64,000 bases of DNA from Vibrio maritimus. GTDB taxonomy: Bacteria > Pseudomonadota > Gammaproteobacteria > Enterobacterales > Vibrionaceae. The notes under the pieces were generated by a model. It did no database searches. It was not told the origin of the DNA and saw only the letters and a program-made list of their open reading frames with translations. Location of the stretch: contig BBMT01000006.1 in NCBI GenBank assembly GCA_000755425.1, positions 124,001 through 188,000 of the forward strand, given 5' to 3'. Numbering within the stretch: the stretch's first letter is position 1; each line of letters starts with the position of its first letter. Made by a program: the position numbers and the translations under genes. Below are positions 28,397 through 39,194 of the stretch, one piece after another.

Positions 28397-29628
28397 ATGG
28401 TTATTTCAGAAGTACCACGAGCGTTTCGTCAGCCAGTTAGCCTCAAGTTAACCACTAATGCGTTGTTGGCAGTATGGGTGGTGGTGGCCTCATTTCCGCT
28501 AGTGTGGATAGCGGTAATGTCATTCAAACTGCCGATGGATTCGTTTGCAAGCAATCCACTGCAGGTATTAATGGGTTTTGAAACCTACAGAGTGCTGGTG
28601 GCCTATCGACATTTCAGGTGATGCTTTGGGCAAGTTTTGCTTACATTGTTTTTAAGGCGCCGGGGAAATATGGCGCTAAGTTAGTGAGCTACTTGTCGAG
28701 TCGGAGTGACACGCCTCGCCCACAGTGGGTTAGTTACTCATATGCTGTAGGGGTCTATTTATTAGCGCTCGCTGGCGGTGCATTCGTGGTCATACCGACG
28801 GTGAATTTCTTGGCGACATTTGCGCTAGGGTCTATTCCGTTTATTGGCGGGCTAGTGGAGCCAATAATCGGTTTTACTTGGCAGCATTATCAATCTGTGT
28901 GGATAGATAATGGCTTTTATAATCAGTTCACCAACTCGATGATTGTTACCGCTGGGGTTGTATGTATTTCGTTATCGATTGGTACTTTGGCTGGCTATGC
29001 TTTGTCTCGGACGAACTCAAATCTGGCATTTTGGCTGCTGATAATTGCGCTGATCTTACGTGCGCTGCCACATTCGGTTCTGGTTGCCGGGTATTTACCC
29101 GCGTTTATTAATTCCAGCGAAATCTTAGCGCCACTGTGGGAAAGTGCTTGGACAGGTTGGTTGTTCGGGTTGTTCAGTGATACTGCGCCAACTCTCTATG
29201 GCAAACCAATGGCAATCATCATTGTGCTCGTTGCGATTAACCAACCTTTTACTATTTGGATGTTGCGTTCATTCTTCCAAAATATTCCTCAAGATTTAGA
29301 TGAGGCTGCAATGGTGGATGGTTGTACTCGCTTTGAGGCGTTTCGACGCGCCGTTTTGCCGGTCGCTTGGCCGGGCATTATCACCGCAGGGCTGTTTTCA
29401 TTCTTGTTGGGTTACAACGACTTCCTTGTCACTTCATTGTTACTGGACGCTCAGTCTCAGACGATGGTGCCGGCTATCAGTCAGTATTTTAATCGTGAAA
29501 CGACAATGACGGATCAAGTGGAAGCTGTTGCCGCAGCAGTATCTATTACAGCACCGCTTTTCTTACTTGTTATCGTGTTCCAGAAACAGATTGTGTCTGG
29601 CCTAACCCAAGGCGCAGTGAAAGGCTAG
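28397..29628 (+). CDS. ABC importer permease, MalG type, enlarged (frameshift)
   Basis: About 411 residues, long for a MalG-type permease (usually 270-300). After the standard first helix (VWVVVASFPLVWIAVMSFK) there is an extra stretch of about 120 residues with two or more added hydrophobic segments, before the normal HYQSVWIDNGFYNQFTNSM. The EAA loop (EAAMVDGCTRFEAFRRAVLP) and the C-terminal VSGLTQGAVKG are typical. The frame breaks near 28597; one extra G gives YRVLGGLSTFQVMLWASF. Confidence 0.83.
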
Positions 29629-29677
29629 GGTGCCGAAAGCGAACACTATCTTTAAACTACGATGGAAGAAAATTTAG

Positions 29678-30646
29678 ATGAAAGGCTTTAATCCGAAGTG
29701 GAGAGATTTTCCTGATTACATTATCGGTGTGACGAAAGAGATCTGGGAAGATCGCGGTATCCACACACTAAAGCATTACTATGCCCCCGATATTATCGTG
29801 CGTTCACCGGCCTCTGTAGTTCGGGGGAATGAGGGAGTAATAGCGGCAACGATGTCAACGCTGGCAGAGCTCCCAGATCGCCAACTTTTTGGTGAGGACG
29901 TGATTTGGACGGGTACACCTGAGCAAGGTATGTTGTCATCACATCGCTTGTTGTGTACTGCTACGCATAGCCATTTTGGTGCCTATGGAGAGCCCACTGG
30001 TAAGCAAATCAAGTATCGAATCTTGGCGGATTGTCATGCTATCAATGACCAAATCAATGATGAGTGGTTAGTCAGAGATCAGGGGGCTATTGCATTACAG
30101 CTTGGTAAAACTCCGATGGAATACGCGCGAGAGCTCATTGAGAAAGAGGGTGGTGTAGAGTTGTGCGTGAAGCCCTTTACGCCCGCCCTCGATATTGAAG
30201 GGCCGTATCAAGGTAGCGGTAACGAGAGTGAATGGGGCGAGGCCTATCAGGATACGCTGAATCGAATCATGCACGCAGAGTTTTCCGTTATTCCCGATGT
30301 CTACGATCGCGCTTGTATTGGTGAGTATGCGAGCAATCAAACAGCTTTGTCTTATGGTGAAATTGATCAATTTTGGATGAGTTTGCGATCAAGCCTACCA
30401 GATGCTGAGTTTAAAACTGAACATGTGATGGGTAATGACGATGCCATGATGTCGCCAAGAGCAGCAATACGTTGGTCACTGCATGGCACACACAGTGGAT
30501 ATGGATTGCTGGGTAAACCAACTCAACAATCCGTCTACATTATGGGGATCTCTCATGCAGAGTTTGGACCTTGGGGCATTCGTCGAGAGTACACATTGAT
30601 CGATGAGGTGGCGGTTTCGAAGCAAATTTTGCTTGGCCAGGGCTAA
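29678..30646 (+). CDS. double SnoaL/NTF2-like protein 5
   Basis: An intact 322-residue protein very similar along its length to SnoaL 2 (19989-20963). Shared motifs are KWRDFPDYI, EIWEDRG, LLSSHR, EYASNQTALS, DQFWMSLRSSLPDAEF and MGISHAEFGPWG. It follows the ABC importer genes on the same strand by 49 bases and is probably the last gene of that operon. A second copy of this subfamily, placed with an importer, suggests that it acts early on the imported compound. Confidence 0.85.
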   Translation: MKGFNPKWRDFPDYIIGVTKEIWEDRGIHTLKHYYAPDIIVRSPASVVRGNEGVIAATMSTLAELPDRQLFGEDVIWTGTPEQGMLSSHRLLCTATHSHFGAYGEPTGKQIKYRILADCHAINDQINDEWLVRDQGAIALQLGKTPMEYARELIEKEGGVELCVKPFTPALDIEGPYQGSGNESEWGEAYQDTLNRIMHAEFSVIPDVYDRACIGEYASNQTALSYGEIDQFWMSLRSSLPDAEFKTEHVMGNDDAMMSPRAAIRWSLHGTHSGYGLLGKPTQQSVYIMGISHAEFGPWGIRREYTLIDEVAVSKQILLGQG

Positions 30647-30681
30647 ACCTTTGTCGGAAGCTTGTAAATATTTTTTGCCCT

Positions 30682-30706
30682 CTGATATTAAGGGGGTAAA
30701 TATCAG
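30682..30706. repeat. inverted repeat after SnoaL 5
   Basis: CTGATATT and AATATCAG pair around AAGGGGGTA. There is no T run, so it is a weak terminator or an operator for the downstream lipoprotein gene. Confidence 0.35.
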
Positions 30707-30784
30707 AAATAGATTTTGCCCTATAGTTTGAATAGGTCGAGGCGTTTAAGATTTACTCATCTTAAAACATGAAGGCAAAACATC

Positions 30785-31555
30785 ATGAAATTAACCTCGA
30801 TTCAAAAATCTAAACTACTTTGCTCTGCACTTGCTGTCGCTTTACTTGCAGGCTGCTCATCAAGTGGTGGGAGCTCATCGCCGACAGAACCACTGCCTGA
30901 GTTTGATGGCGACCTGGGCTTTGAAAATGTGGATCCAGGCTATGGTAATAGTACACCAGAGGACTCTAAACCACCTGAGTTTGATGGTGACGCAGGCTTT
31001 GAGAATGTAGACCCAGGCTATGGCAATAGTGCACCAGAGGACTCTGAGCCAACAGAGCCAGATTTAGGCTTTGACTTCGGCTATGTGTATATCCCTGATT
31101 TAGATCAAGATGTCCCTGTACACTTGCCGGAATACGAAACACCGGTTAACCCAAATGCGAAGATTTCTACGGTCAAAGAGCGTGAAACGGAAGGTGAGAC
31201 CTTGTACTCCATTACATATAATGGCGTTCGTATCGGCGAAATCTTGGTTCAAGACGATGTCATTACTGTCTCTTCACTACACTCAGATCATACGCTGACG
31301 GGTAGCAAAAATGAGAACGGTACCTGGACTATTCGTGACACCGGTGGCAATGTTCTTGGCGACGTGAAGCGTATCGATGACGGAAAGTGGGTTGTGCGTG
31401 AGGAAATCAGCCGAGCATCTTACATCGTTGTCTATCATGAGGGCGAATGGAAGGCTGTTCCAGTGGCGGACATCAAGCCTCAGTTAAAAGAGCGTATCAA
31501 CAAAGAGCGCATTGACCGAGTTAAGCAGCGTGTGAAGATGAGCCGTCCGAGCTAA
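30785..31555 (+). CDS. lipoprotein with tandem acidic repeat
   Basis: A 256-residue protein with a lipoprotein signal peptide (lipobox LLAGC, cysteine at 24). A Ser/Gly-rich tether leads into two nearly identical 26-residue acidic repeats (residues 38-89: PEFDGD, GFENVDPGYGNS, PEDS) that resemble calcium-binding acidic repeats. A beta-rich domain follows (residues 110-215) and the C-terminus is highly basic. The charge split between an acidic N half and a basic tail is notable. I do not recognise the family. Confidence 0.72.
   Translation: MKLTSIQKSKLLCSALAVALLAGCSSSGGSSSPTEPLPEFDGDLGFENVDPGYGNSTPEDSKPPEFDGDAGFENVDPGYGNSAPEDSEPTEPDLGFDFGYVYIPDLDQDVPVHLPEYETPVNPNAKISTVKERETEGETLYSITYNGVRIGEILVQDDVITVSSLHSDHTLTGSKNENGTWTIRDTGGNVLGDVKRIDDGKWVVREEISRASYIVVYHEGEWKAVPVADIKPQLKERINKERIDRVKQRVKMSRPS
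30896..31051 (+). repeat. 2 x 78-bp tandem repeat in lipoprotein gene
   Basis: Two in-frame 78-bp units encode the acidic 26-residue repeats. They differ at a few positions, so copy number could vary between strains. Confidence 0.7.
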
Positions 31556-31575
31556 TGAATCTTTTGTAAACATTG

Positions 31576-31601
31576 AAAAGCCCGCATCTTGCGGGCTTTT
31601 T
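31576..31601. terminator. rho-independent terminator
   Basis: AAAAGCCCGC and GCGGGCTTTTT form a stem around ATCTT, between the lipoprotein gene and the convergent efflux operon. Confidence 0.88.
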
Positions 31602-31615
31602 GATCGGTTTTTATC

Positions 31616-33121
31616 TCAACTATTGTTGGTCTCCGTGTCCGAAACTTGCCAGTCCCCCCCCAAGGCCTTGAAAACGCCGACCGTCACCTGCGCAGTCTGC
31701 AACCTAGCTGCCACTAATCTGTCTTCCATTAGACGCTGCTGGCGCTGCGCATCAAGAAGGGCAAGATGGTTGATAAGACCCGCTTTGTACAGCGATTGAG
31801 CCTTGCTGAGTGCGTTTTCGGAGGCGGTCAGTGCTTTTTGAATACGTTGCTCATTTTGTTGGCTTCGTCCATAGGCAAACAACATCGAATCAACCTCAGT
31901 GATAGCCGAGTTTACCGAGTGCTCGTAACCAAGCACTGCGGCATCAAAGCGCGCTTCGTTTAACTCAACCAACGCTTCGCCCCGTCCTCCATCAAATACA
32001 TTCCAGCTTACGCCGACTGCAGCTGCCCATCCGAAAGAGTCAGAGTCAAATAAATCGTCAAAGCTGCTTGCCGATGCACCCGGAGTTCCAGTTAAGAAAA
32101 ACTTGGGATAACGATTGGCGATGCTTGCTGCGACTTCTTCATTTAGCGCAGCCATTTCACGTTCAGCCATGCGTATATCTGGACGGCGTTTTAGCAAATC
32201 TGAAGGCAGTCCAACGGGAATGACGCCTTCTAAGCTCGGCAGACTCGAACGGTTCGCAAGACGAATGTCGACTTGAGTCAGGGGTTCTCCCAGTAAAGTC
32301 GCTAGTCTTTGCTTATGAACCTGCTGAGCGATCTCCAACTGAGGGATCACCGATTCTGTTGCTGCCAACATGGTTTGTGCTTGTGCTAAATCGAGCTCAG
32401 AGCCGTAGCCGCTTTTCACCAGCTTTTTGACCAAGTCTAATGTCTTGGTTTGGTCGGCCAAGTTTACTTCGACTAAGGCCATTCTTTCCTGAGCCCCACG
32501 ATATTGCAGGTAGTTGTGCACCAAATCTGCGGTGATCAATGTATTGAGTCCACTGCGATAGATTTCTGCTTGTTCAACGCGGATTTTGGCCGCATTCGAT
32601 TGTCTATCGATACGCCCAAATAAATCCATTTCCCAGCCGATACTTGCGCCAGCGAAGACACCGTCGTGTTGGTTATCCAGAAGGGTCACTGAGTCCAGCG
32701 GCGTTCCTGTTGGCATTGACGCGCCAATAGGGTTTAACGCTGAACCTAGCAGTGAGTCATTTTTACTTAACTGATAGTTAAAATAGCCTGCGCCAAGACT
32801 GACTGTAGGGACTTTGAATGAGCTCACTATCGATTGATAGCTGTTGGCCATTTTGATCCGCTCAGCTGCCACTTGGAGTGGAATGTTTTGTCGTTGTACA
32901 TCTTCGACCATTTGATTTAGTGAAGCGTCGTTAAAACTTGTCCACCAGTAATCGGTTTTCGCTTGCTGCTCGTTAGTTCCGTGAAGGTAGGCGCTCGATA
33001 GCGCGATTGTTGGCTCTGTATAATCTGGGCCAACAGCACATCCCGACAAAGCAACAGCAAGAGTTAAAGGAGCCAGTTTTAACGCCTTCAGTAGGCATTT
33101 ACGTGATTGATGCGTTTTCAT
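31616..33121 (-). CDS. RND efflux outer-membrane factor (NodT/OprM family)
   Basis: An intact 501-residue outer-membrane lipoprotein channel. The signal peptide has lipobox LSGC and is followed by AVGPDYTEPT, the standard start of OprM/NodT proteins. Two outer-membrane efflux repeats follow, with LLGEPLTQVD and GLPSDLLKRRPDIRMAERE. It is the last gene of the operon, 3 bases after the RND pump. Confidence 0.92.
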   Translation of the reverse strand: MKTHQSRKCLLKALKLAPLTLAVALSGCAVGPDYTEPTIALSSAYLHGTNEQQAKTDYWWTSFNDASLNQMVEDVQRQNIPLQVAAERIKMANSYQSIVSSFKVPTVSLGAGYFNYQLSKNDSLLGSALNPIGASMPTGTPLDSVTLLDNQHDGVFAGASIGWEMDLFGRIDRQSNAAKIRVEQAEIYRSGLNTLITADLVHNYLQYRGAQERMALVEVNLADQTKTLDLVKKLVKSGYGSELDLAQAQTMLAATESVIPQLEIAQQVHKQRLATLLGEPLTQVDIRLANRSSLPSLEGVIPVGLPSDLLKRRPDIRMAEREMAALNEEVAASIANRYPKFFLTGTPGASASSFDDLFDSDSFGWAAAVGVSWNVFDGGRGEALVELNEARFDAAVLGYEHSVNSAITEVDSMLFAYGRSQQNEQRIQKALTASENALSKAQSLYKAGLINHLALLDAQRQQRLMEDRLVAARLQTAQVTVGVFKALGGDWQVSDTETNNS

Positions 33122-33124
33122 GTG

Positions 33125-36100
33125 TTATGCCTTTTGTTCTGAAGTGATGAGTATGTCTTGTGTTGATGAAGCCTCTGGTAACGGTGACTCTTTATAGGCC
33201 AATCGATACCATGCTGGCATAACAAAGAGTGACAACACCGTAGCAGCGGCCAGTCCGCCAATAATGGTGGCTGCCATCTGGTCAAACAATAGATCACTGA
33301 GTAATGGAATCATCCCTAACGCGGTGGTTAAGGCACCCATGGAGATAGCCATCGTGCGATTGATCGTCGCTGATTTTATTGCTTCAGACAGTCCTAAGCC
33401 GTTTTGTCTTTCTAGCTCAATTTGATCCATGAGCACGATGCCGTTTTGATGATCATCCCCATGAGGTCACCGCGCCAATCAGTGCCATGAAACCAAAAGG
33501 TTTATCAAAGGCGAGTAGGGCAAAAGTTGCGCCTGTTGCTGCGAGTGGAATCGTTGAAAGAATGATCACTGGTTGTTTGAAACCATTGAACATAGCAACA
33601 AGGATAATCACCATTATTAGCAGTGCTTTTGGCAGTTGCTTCAGAATGTCTGATACAGCTTTGTATTCGTCGTAATACTCGCCACCCCATTCCATGGTGT
33701 AGCCTGGCGGAAGTTCGATTGCTTCGATCTGATCTTTAATGGCGTTTCGAACTGTTGCGGGGGTGCTGGTACGTTCAACACCTGCTTGAGCGGTGATGGT
33801 TTTCACTCGGTCACGGCGCCAGATCATGCTCTCTTCACTCTTTAACTCGAAGCCATCCACAACTTGCCCCAATGGAACGCTGTGCAAACCAATAATGGAT
33901 TTAACAGGCAACGTTTCTAGTGATGCCATGGTTTGCTCTGAGCCTCTAAGTTGAATGGTAATTAACTCATCGTTGAGGTTCATTTGGCCGAGTGGCATGC
34001 CATCTGAGGCTCGCTTCATCGCGAAGGCAATATCGGTGCGATTGATACCTGCTCGGCGTGCTTTGTCTTGGTTAATAATGGGAGTCAGCACTTTGCTTTG
34101 CTGGCGCCAATCGTCTCGTACGTACTTCGCATCAGGGTGCTCGGCCATAATGACTTTCGCTTGATTGGCGAGCTGGTGCAGCACGGTTTTATCTGGACCC
34201 GAGAAGCGAGCTTCGACGGCGTATTTATCTGCGGTAGCAAGCTTCAAAGCACGGAATCGCGGCTCTGCATTTGGAAACTGTTCCTTCACCCAAGCGTCAC
34301 CTCGTGCAACGAGTGCAGATATCGATGGGTAGTCTTTGGTATTGATCAGGATCTGACCGTAAGCTGGATCAAACGGTTCCGGTTCAACCGTCACAGAGAA
34401 TCGGGGAACGCTTCCGCCAATCGCTGTAGCAATGCTCTCTACTTCTGGTTGTTGTAGCAGCCAATCTTCCATTTTTTTCATGTCCGCTGAGGTCTGTTCT
34501 ACCTTGGCGCCATTTGGTAGCCAATAGTCGAAGAACACAACAGGGCGATCGGATTGTGGGATAAAGTTAATAGCGATATAAGGAACCGCTACTGCAGTGA
34601 CCACTATTAACGGGATCAATGCTGCGAGCGCTTTCTTTGGATTATCGACCGTCCAGTGTACACACTGTTTGTAACGAGCCATCTTGTCGTCGCTGCTTTG
34701 TGAATTCGGTTTGATGAACAGCCAGCACATAAGCGTGGTGAATGTCATTGCAACAAGCCAAGATAGCAATAGAGAAGAAGCGATGATGTAGAATACAGAG
34801 CCTGCGAACTCAGCGGCGTCTGTTTTAGAGAACAAGACGGGACTTGCACCCATGATGGCGATGATGGTCGCACCTAATAATGGAACGCCCGTTTCCTTAA
34901 CCGAATCCAAAGCTGCTTGTGTACGCTCGATGCCTTTATTGAGCTTCGCAATCATCATATCAGTGATAACAATAGCATTATCGACCAACATCCCAAGCGC
35001 CAATATAAAGGTGCCTAACGACACTCGGTGCAAATCTATATCATTGATGTTCATATAGATAAGCGTCAAAAGAATCGTCAGAAGCAGGCTCCCCCCAACA
35101 ATGGTTGCACTCTTAAAACCCATGAAAATCAATAGCACGATAAATACGATGGCAACGCTTTCAAGAAGGTTACCGACAAAGTTGTCGATGGCCTTCTGTA
35201 CCTCGTCAGGTTGAAACGCTATCGTCGAGATATTCACCCGAGTGGTAGGCTAGCTTGGTAGTCATTGATTATCTCTTGAATGGTATCGCCCAGCGACACC
35301 ACATTGATGCCGGGAACCGGACTGACAGCCAATGTGACCGAGTCTTGTCCGTTGTAACGGTTTTCTGTCAGTGCTGGTGTTTGATAGCCCATGGTGACAT
35401 CGGCAATATCACCAAGTCGAATAAGCCAGTACCAAATTCACTCACTCCACCTTTAATCATGAGATTGCGAATATCAGCGAGAGATTGAAATTCACTGCCT
35501 TGATGGACTCGAATTCGTTCTGAGCCCGCATCGAATCTACCGCTTCGAAGGTAGTATTAGTACTATTGAGTTGGTTCCAGACTTGAGCAACCGATAAACC
35601 ATATTGCGCAAGGCGCTCATCAGGAAGATCAATATAGACTACACGTGGCTGTACGCCGTGTAACTCGATCTTCTTAATACCTTCAACGGCTTTTAACCGG
35701 CGTTGCAGCTCTTCAGAGTATCGGCGCAGTTCTTCTGGTTTCGCATCGTCACTGTGAATGGCAAACAACATGCCATAGACCTCGGAAAACTCATCTTGCA
35801 CTATGCTGATTTGAGCCGTAGCTGGGAGCTGCAGTTTGACATCTTGAACCTTACTGCGAAGTATGTCCCATTGCTGCGGTAAGTGTTTGGAATTGAGGCT
35901 TTCTTTAAGATCAACAAACACCATAGACATGCCAGGGCGAGAAAGTGAACGTAACCGATTCAGTTCTCCCATTTCTTGCAGTTTGGTTTCGACGGTATCG
36001 GTCACTTGTTTCTCAACTTGCTCAGCCGACGCTCCTGGATACAGGGTAACGACAACGGCCGTTTTTACAGTAAAGCTTGGGTCTTCTAGTTTACCGAGGT

Positions 36101-36194
36101 CAAAATAGGAATAGATGCCAGCGATGACACTCAGCGTTATAAAAAATAGCAGAAACGTTCTTTGACGAATGGCGAATTCGGCGAGTTTAATCAT
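33125..36194 (-). CDS. RND efflux permease (five frameshifts)
   Basis: An inner-membrane proton-driven multidrug pump of about 1025 residues. Motifs include IAEFAIRQRTFLLFF-type N-terminus, the transmembrane proton-relay segment LALGMLVDNAIVITDMMI, and VEQTSADMKKMEDWL. The frame is broken near 35541, 35421, 35238, 33467 and 33445. Adding G, A, G, C and A restores continuous sequence, including GSERIRVHQGSEFQSLADI, LPLGVNISTIAF and LMGMIIKNGIVLMDQIE. In this longest gene of the window the errors fall at about one per 600 bases. Confidence 0.87.
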
Positions 36195-36204
36195 GGTCTA
36201 TGTC

Positions 36205-37288
36205 CTATAGATCTCTAAGTACAAGTTTGTCTGCAACATCGCCATCTTTTAGATAGAAAGAGCCGCTTACGACGACATAGTCGTCACCTTTTACATTTCC
36301 AGAGATACAGGCTTGGTAGGCATCCAAGGATTTCAGTTCCACGGGTGTCGCGACAACTTCGTTATCACGCACTAGATTGATATGCATGGTCTCTTTTTCA
36401 CCTACCAGAGCAGAGTAGGGAATACAGAATGAGTCTGTAGCCACTGCCGCTTGTGACGATACTGTCACGGACTTACCAGAGAAGAGCTGCTGACTTGCGT
36501 TATCTAGGGTATAGGTGACGGTGTAGGTCTGTTTGATGAGGTGAGGAAGTGGAGCAATCTCGGTGACATGTGCATTGAGCGTAGAGTCGGATTGGTACCA
36601 AGTCACAGAGCCTTTATCGTTGATGCTGAACTGGTCAATCATATTTTCAGGAACATCAATCTCTACGTCTAATGTTGAGTTATCTTGCATGGTCGCAACC
36701 GCAATTCCGGGCAAAACTTGCTCATGAGCATCAAAACCTACACTCGCAATCACACCGTCAAAAGGCGCCACTAATTGTGTGTAACGCAAGGTGTCTTTAG
36801 CCCTTTGGATATTTTTGTCGACAACCTTTACTGCAGAAAGGCTGCGCTCATAGCCGCTGGTTGCGCGGTCTAGGTTCACACTGGCAATAGCATTGTCTTC
36901 TGTGGCTAGCTTAACGCGTTTTAGCTCCGCTTTGGCAAGTTTGTGAGCCGATTGCGCTTCAAGCATTTTAGCTTGTAGTTCCTCGAGTGCGACTTGATAA
37001 TCGTGAGGATCGAGACGAGCGATGATGTCACCTTTTTTTGACGTTATCACCAGGCTGGACCAAGACTTCGCTTAAGGTGCCGGGCACTCTAAATGCCAAG
37101 TTAGCGCTATCGTGTGCGCGCACCAAACCACTGAAGTGTCTGGTCGACTGATTTTCTAAGCTGTTTAACTTAATGACTTGAAGAGTGGTTTGTTTGGCTG
37201 CCGGCTGTTCCAGCACTTGAGCCTGATTACATCCTTGTAGCGTGACAGATGCGGCGATGCAAAGCGCGAGTGTTTTGACTGTATTCAT
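36205..37288 (-). CDS. RND periplasmic adaptor (membrane fusion protein, frameshift)
   Basis: About 360 residues. The lipoprotein signal peptide has lipobox LQGC. Then come the half-motif RVPGTLSEVLVQPGDNV, a coiled-coil hairpin (EELQAKMLEAQSAHKLAKAE) and the matching half LVAPFDGVIASVGFDAHE. The frame breaks in a run of seven A near 37034. Here one A too many gives the shift, and removing it restores DNVKKGDIIARLDPHD. It links the pump and channel genes that follow. Confidence 0.88.
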
Positions 37289-37324
37289 AATAGATAGCTC
37301 CGTTATAGTGGGGCTATCTTATTA

Positions 37325-37339
37325 TTGAACGCTGTTCAA
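37325..37339. promoter_or_regulatory. palindromic operator at efflux promoter
   Basis: TTGAACGCTGTTCAA is a perfect palindrome with a 3-base centre, 36 bases before the adaptor gene. TetR/AcrR-type repressors use such sites; no TetR gene is in the window. Confidence 0.55.
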
Positions 37340-37375
37340 ATATGCAGTCTCGGATGAGACTTACTGTCACGAAAA

Positions 37376-38265
37376 TTATGACAATTGGTTAAGGCGAGGT
37401 ATCTCTGAAGATAAGTGTTCGATAAGCGCTTTACTGGCTCGATTCAAGGTTTTGGGTTGAGGGTAGAGCAGCCAGCCGTCTTCTAGAATAGCGGTTTCCT
37501 TAGGAAGTAAAGAGACTAAAGCGCCTTGTTTTAGCTCACTTTGTATCATCATAGTAGGTAAGAAGCTGATGCCTCGTCCCCTTATTGTCGCCCCTTTCAC
37601 GAAGCCGATGCTGTTCGCAATCAAATTCGCCTCGACCGACGCAGTCCCTGAGTCAAAATGCCATTGGCTGTCTACGTCGCCGCTTGGCCAGCGAAAACAA
37701 ATGCACTTGTGATGATTGAGTCAGTCAGTGATTTGAGCGCGCCAAACTCCTCAATGTACTCTGGAGAAGCGACCAAAACTCGGCGGAATTGAATGACTTT
37801 TCTGGCGACAATATCTGAGTCAAATATGGCTCCGCCGTGGATGGCGATATCTAAACCTTGTTGAAAAATCTCATTGAATCCGTTGCTGATACTGCGAATG
37901 TCGAGCTGGATGTCAGGGTATTTGTCATGAAATTCAAACAGAATAGGCTGCAGCAAATCATAGGTTTCGGGGAGCACACCAAGCTTTACTTTTCCTGTGA
38001 GCGTATCTCTCGAACTGGACAACGATTGTTGCGCTCTATCAAACAGTTCGATAGCTTGGAGGATTTCGTCGTAGTAGGTGCTGCCGCTGTTGGTGAGTGA
38101 CAATTTGCGCGTTGTTCGGTGAAATAATTGAGATCCTACCGCTTGCTCAAGTTCATTGATACGTCGACTGACGTTGGCTCGGGGGAGATCTAGAGCGTTT
38201 GCTGCGGCAGTAAAGCTGCCCAGCTCAACGACTTTGGTAAACAGTTTTAGGTCTGCAATTTTCAT
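37376..38265 (-). CDS. LysR family transcriptional regulator (frameshift)
   Basis: About 297 residues. The HTH (FTAAANALDLPRANVSRRI) is at residues 18-36 and is followed by a linker helix and an effector domain. The frame breaks near 37688; one extra G gives VFAGPSGDVDSQWHFDSGT and continues to 37376. It lies immediately upstream of the efflux operon on the same strand and is a likely regulator of it. The basic RTTRKLSLTNSG wing is typical. Confidence 0.85.
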
Positions 38266-38406
38266 ATCACATGTATGAACGCCAATCAGAAGAGGCAGTG
38301 AGTATATTACACTCGCTTAAAAATCAGCAAATAAGATTAGGCGAAGAAGTGAAGCCCAAGCGAAAAAGTGCCTCAAAGGCGAGCAACTTTGAGGCTAAGA
38401 GATAAA

Positions 38407-39194
38407 TTAGCGGGTTAAACGTAATACCAGCGTATCGTCTACAATGACTGCGTTGTTTGGCCTAAAGGTCGCGAGGTTTTCAGCAAAGCTCCAATCTCCT
38501 TTACCCCAGCGGTTACTATCGAAGTAAGTAAAGTCATCGCGCCATTCAAGGGTAAATTCCCCATTGTCATAGGCGTAGTACTCAATCCAATCGATAGTTT
38601 GCTCCAGTGGTAGATTGTCAATATTGAAGCGACCGGCCCAATCGATGGAATCTGCAACCCAAAGGTTCATTCGATAGCTTTGTGGCGTATCACGCATGTC
38701 TTGAACTTGTAGAGACTGCGAAGCCAGTTCTTGATGTATGGTCACGCCATCAACTTGCCAGGTAATTTCGTCCGGTGTCCAGATAAGAGTATGTTCATGA
38801 AACTCATCGATCTCATCAACAGTGTGGAGCTGTTCTGAGTGGATACGATGGTTTGCTTCGCCAGTGATTAAGTTGGTTTGCAGTAAATCGGCTCGTTTTC
38901 CTACCGACTCGATATCGATTTCACGCCAAGGTATCCCACCAGCCCAGCTTTCGTTGTCATAGGTAAAGAACGATGAAATGACGCCGGGACTAGAAACCAT
39001 TTTCATGCGGATAACGAACTTTCCAAACAGTACTTTGTCGTGACTAAACACTTCAGCGCCATACAAAGGTTGTTCTGTAGTGTTGAAGGAGGGAGAAGTG
39101 CCTCGTTGCCTTGCGGCGGCGCTTTGCTCTCTGAGCTGCAAGCGGTGATCAATATTGCAGGGATAAGCCAAACGAGTCTTAACATTGTGGTCAT
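38407..39194 (-). CDS. GH16 family lipoprotein glucanase (frameshift)
   Basis: A secreted lipoprotein of about 262 residues (signal MTTMLRLVWLIPAILITAC). The GH16 catalytic motif EIDIE is at about residue 110, the non-bulge form seen in lichenases (beta-1,3-1,4-glucanases). The frame breaks near 39085; one extra A joins LLPPSNTTEQPLYGAEVFSHD. The start is the ATG at 39194 with AAGAGG upstream. It should cut mixed-linkage or laminarin-type beta-glucans outside the cell and supply oligosaccharides to the importer encoded nearby. GH16 specificity cannot be fixed by motif alone. Confidence 0.82.

Noticed and set aside
33125..36194. Programmed ribosomal frameshifting in the RND gene
   Set aside because: Five separate shifts without slippery-site and pseudoknot pattern in one gene are not compatible with recoding.
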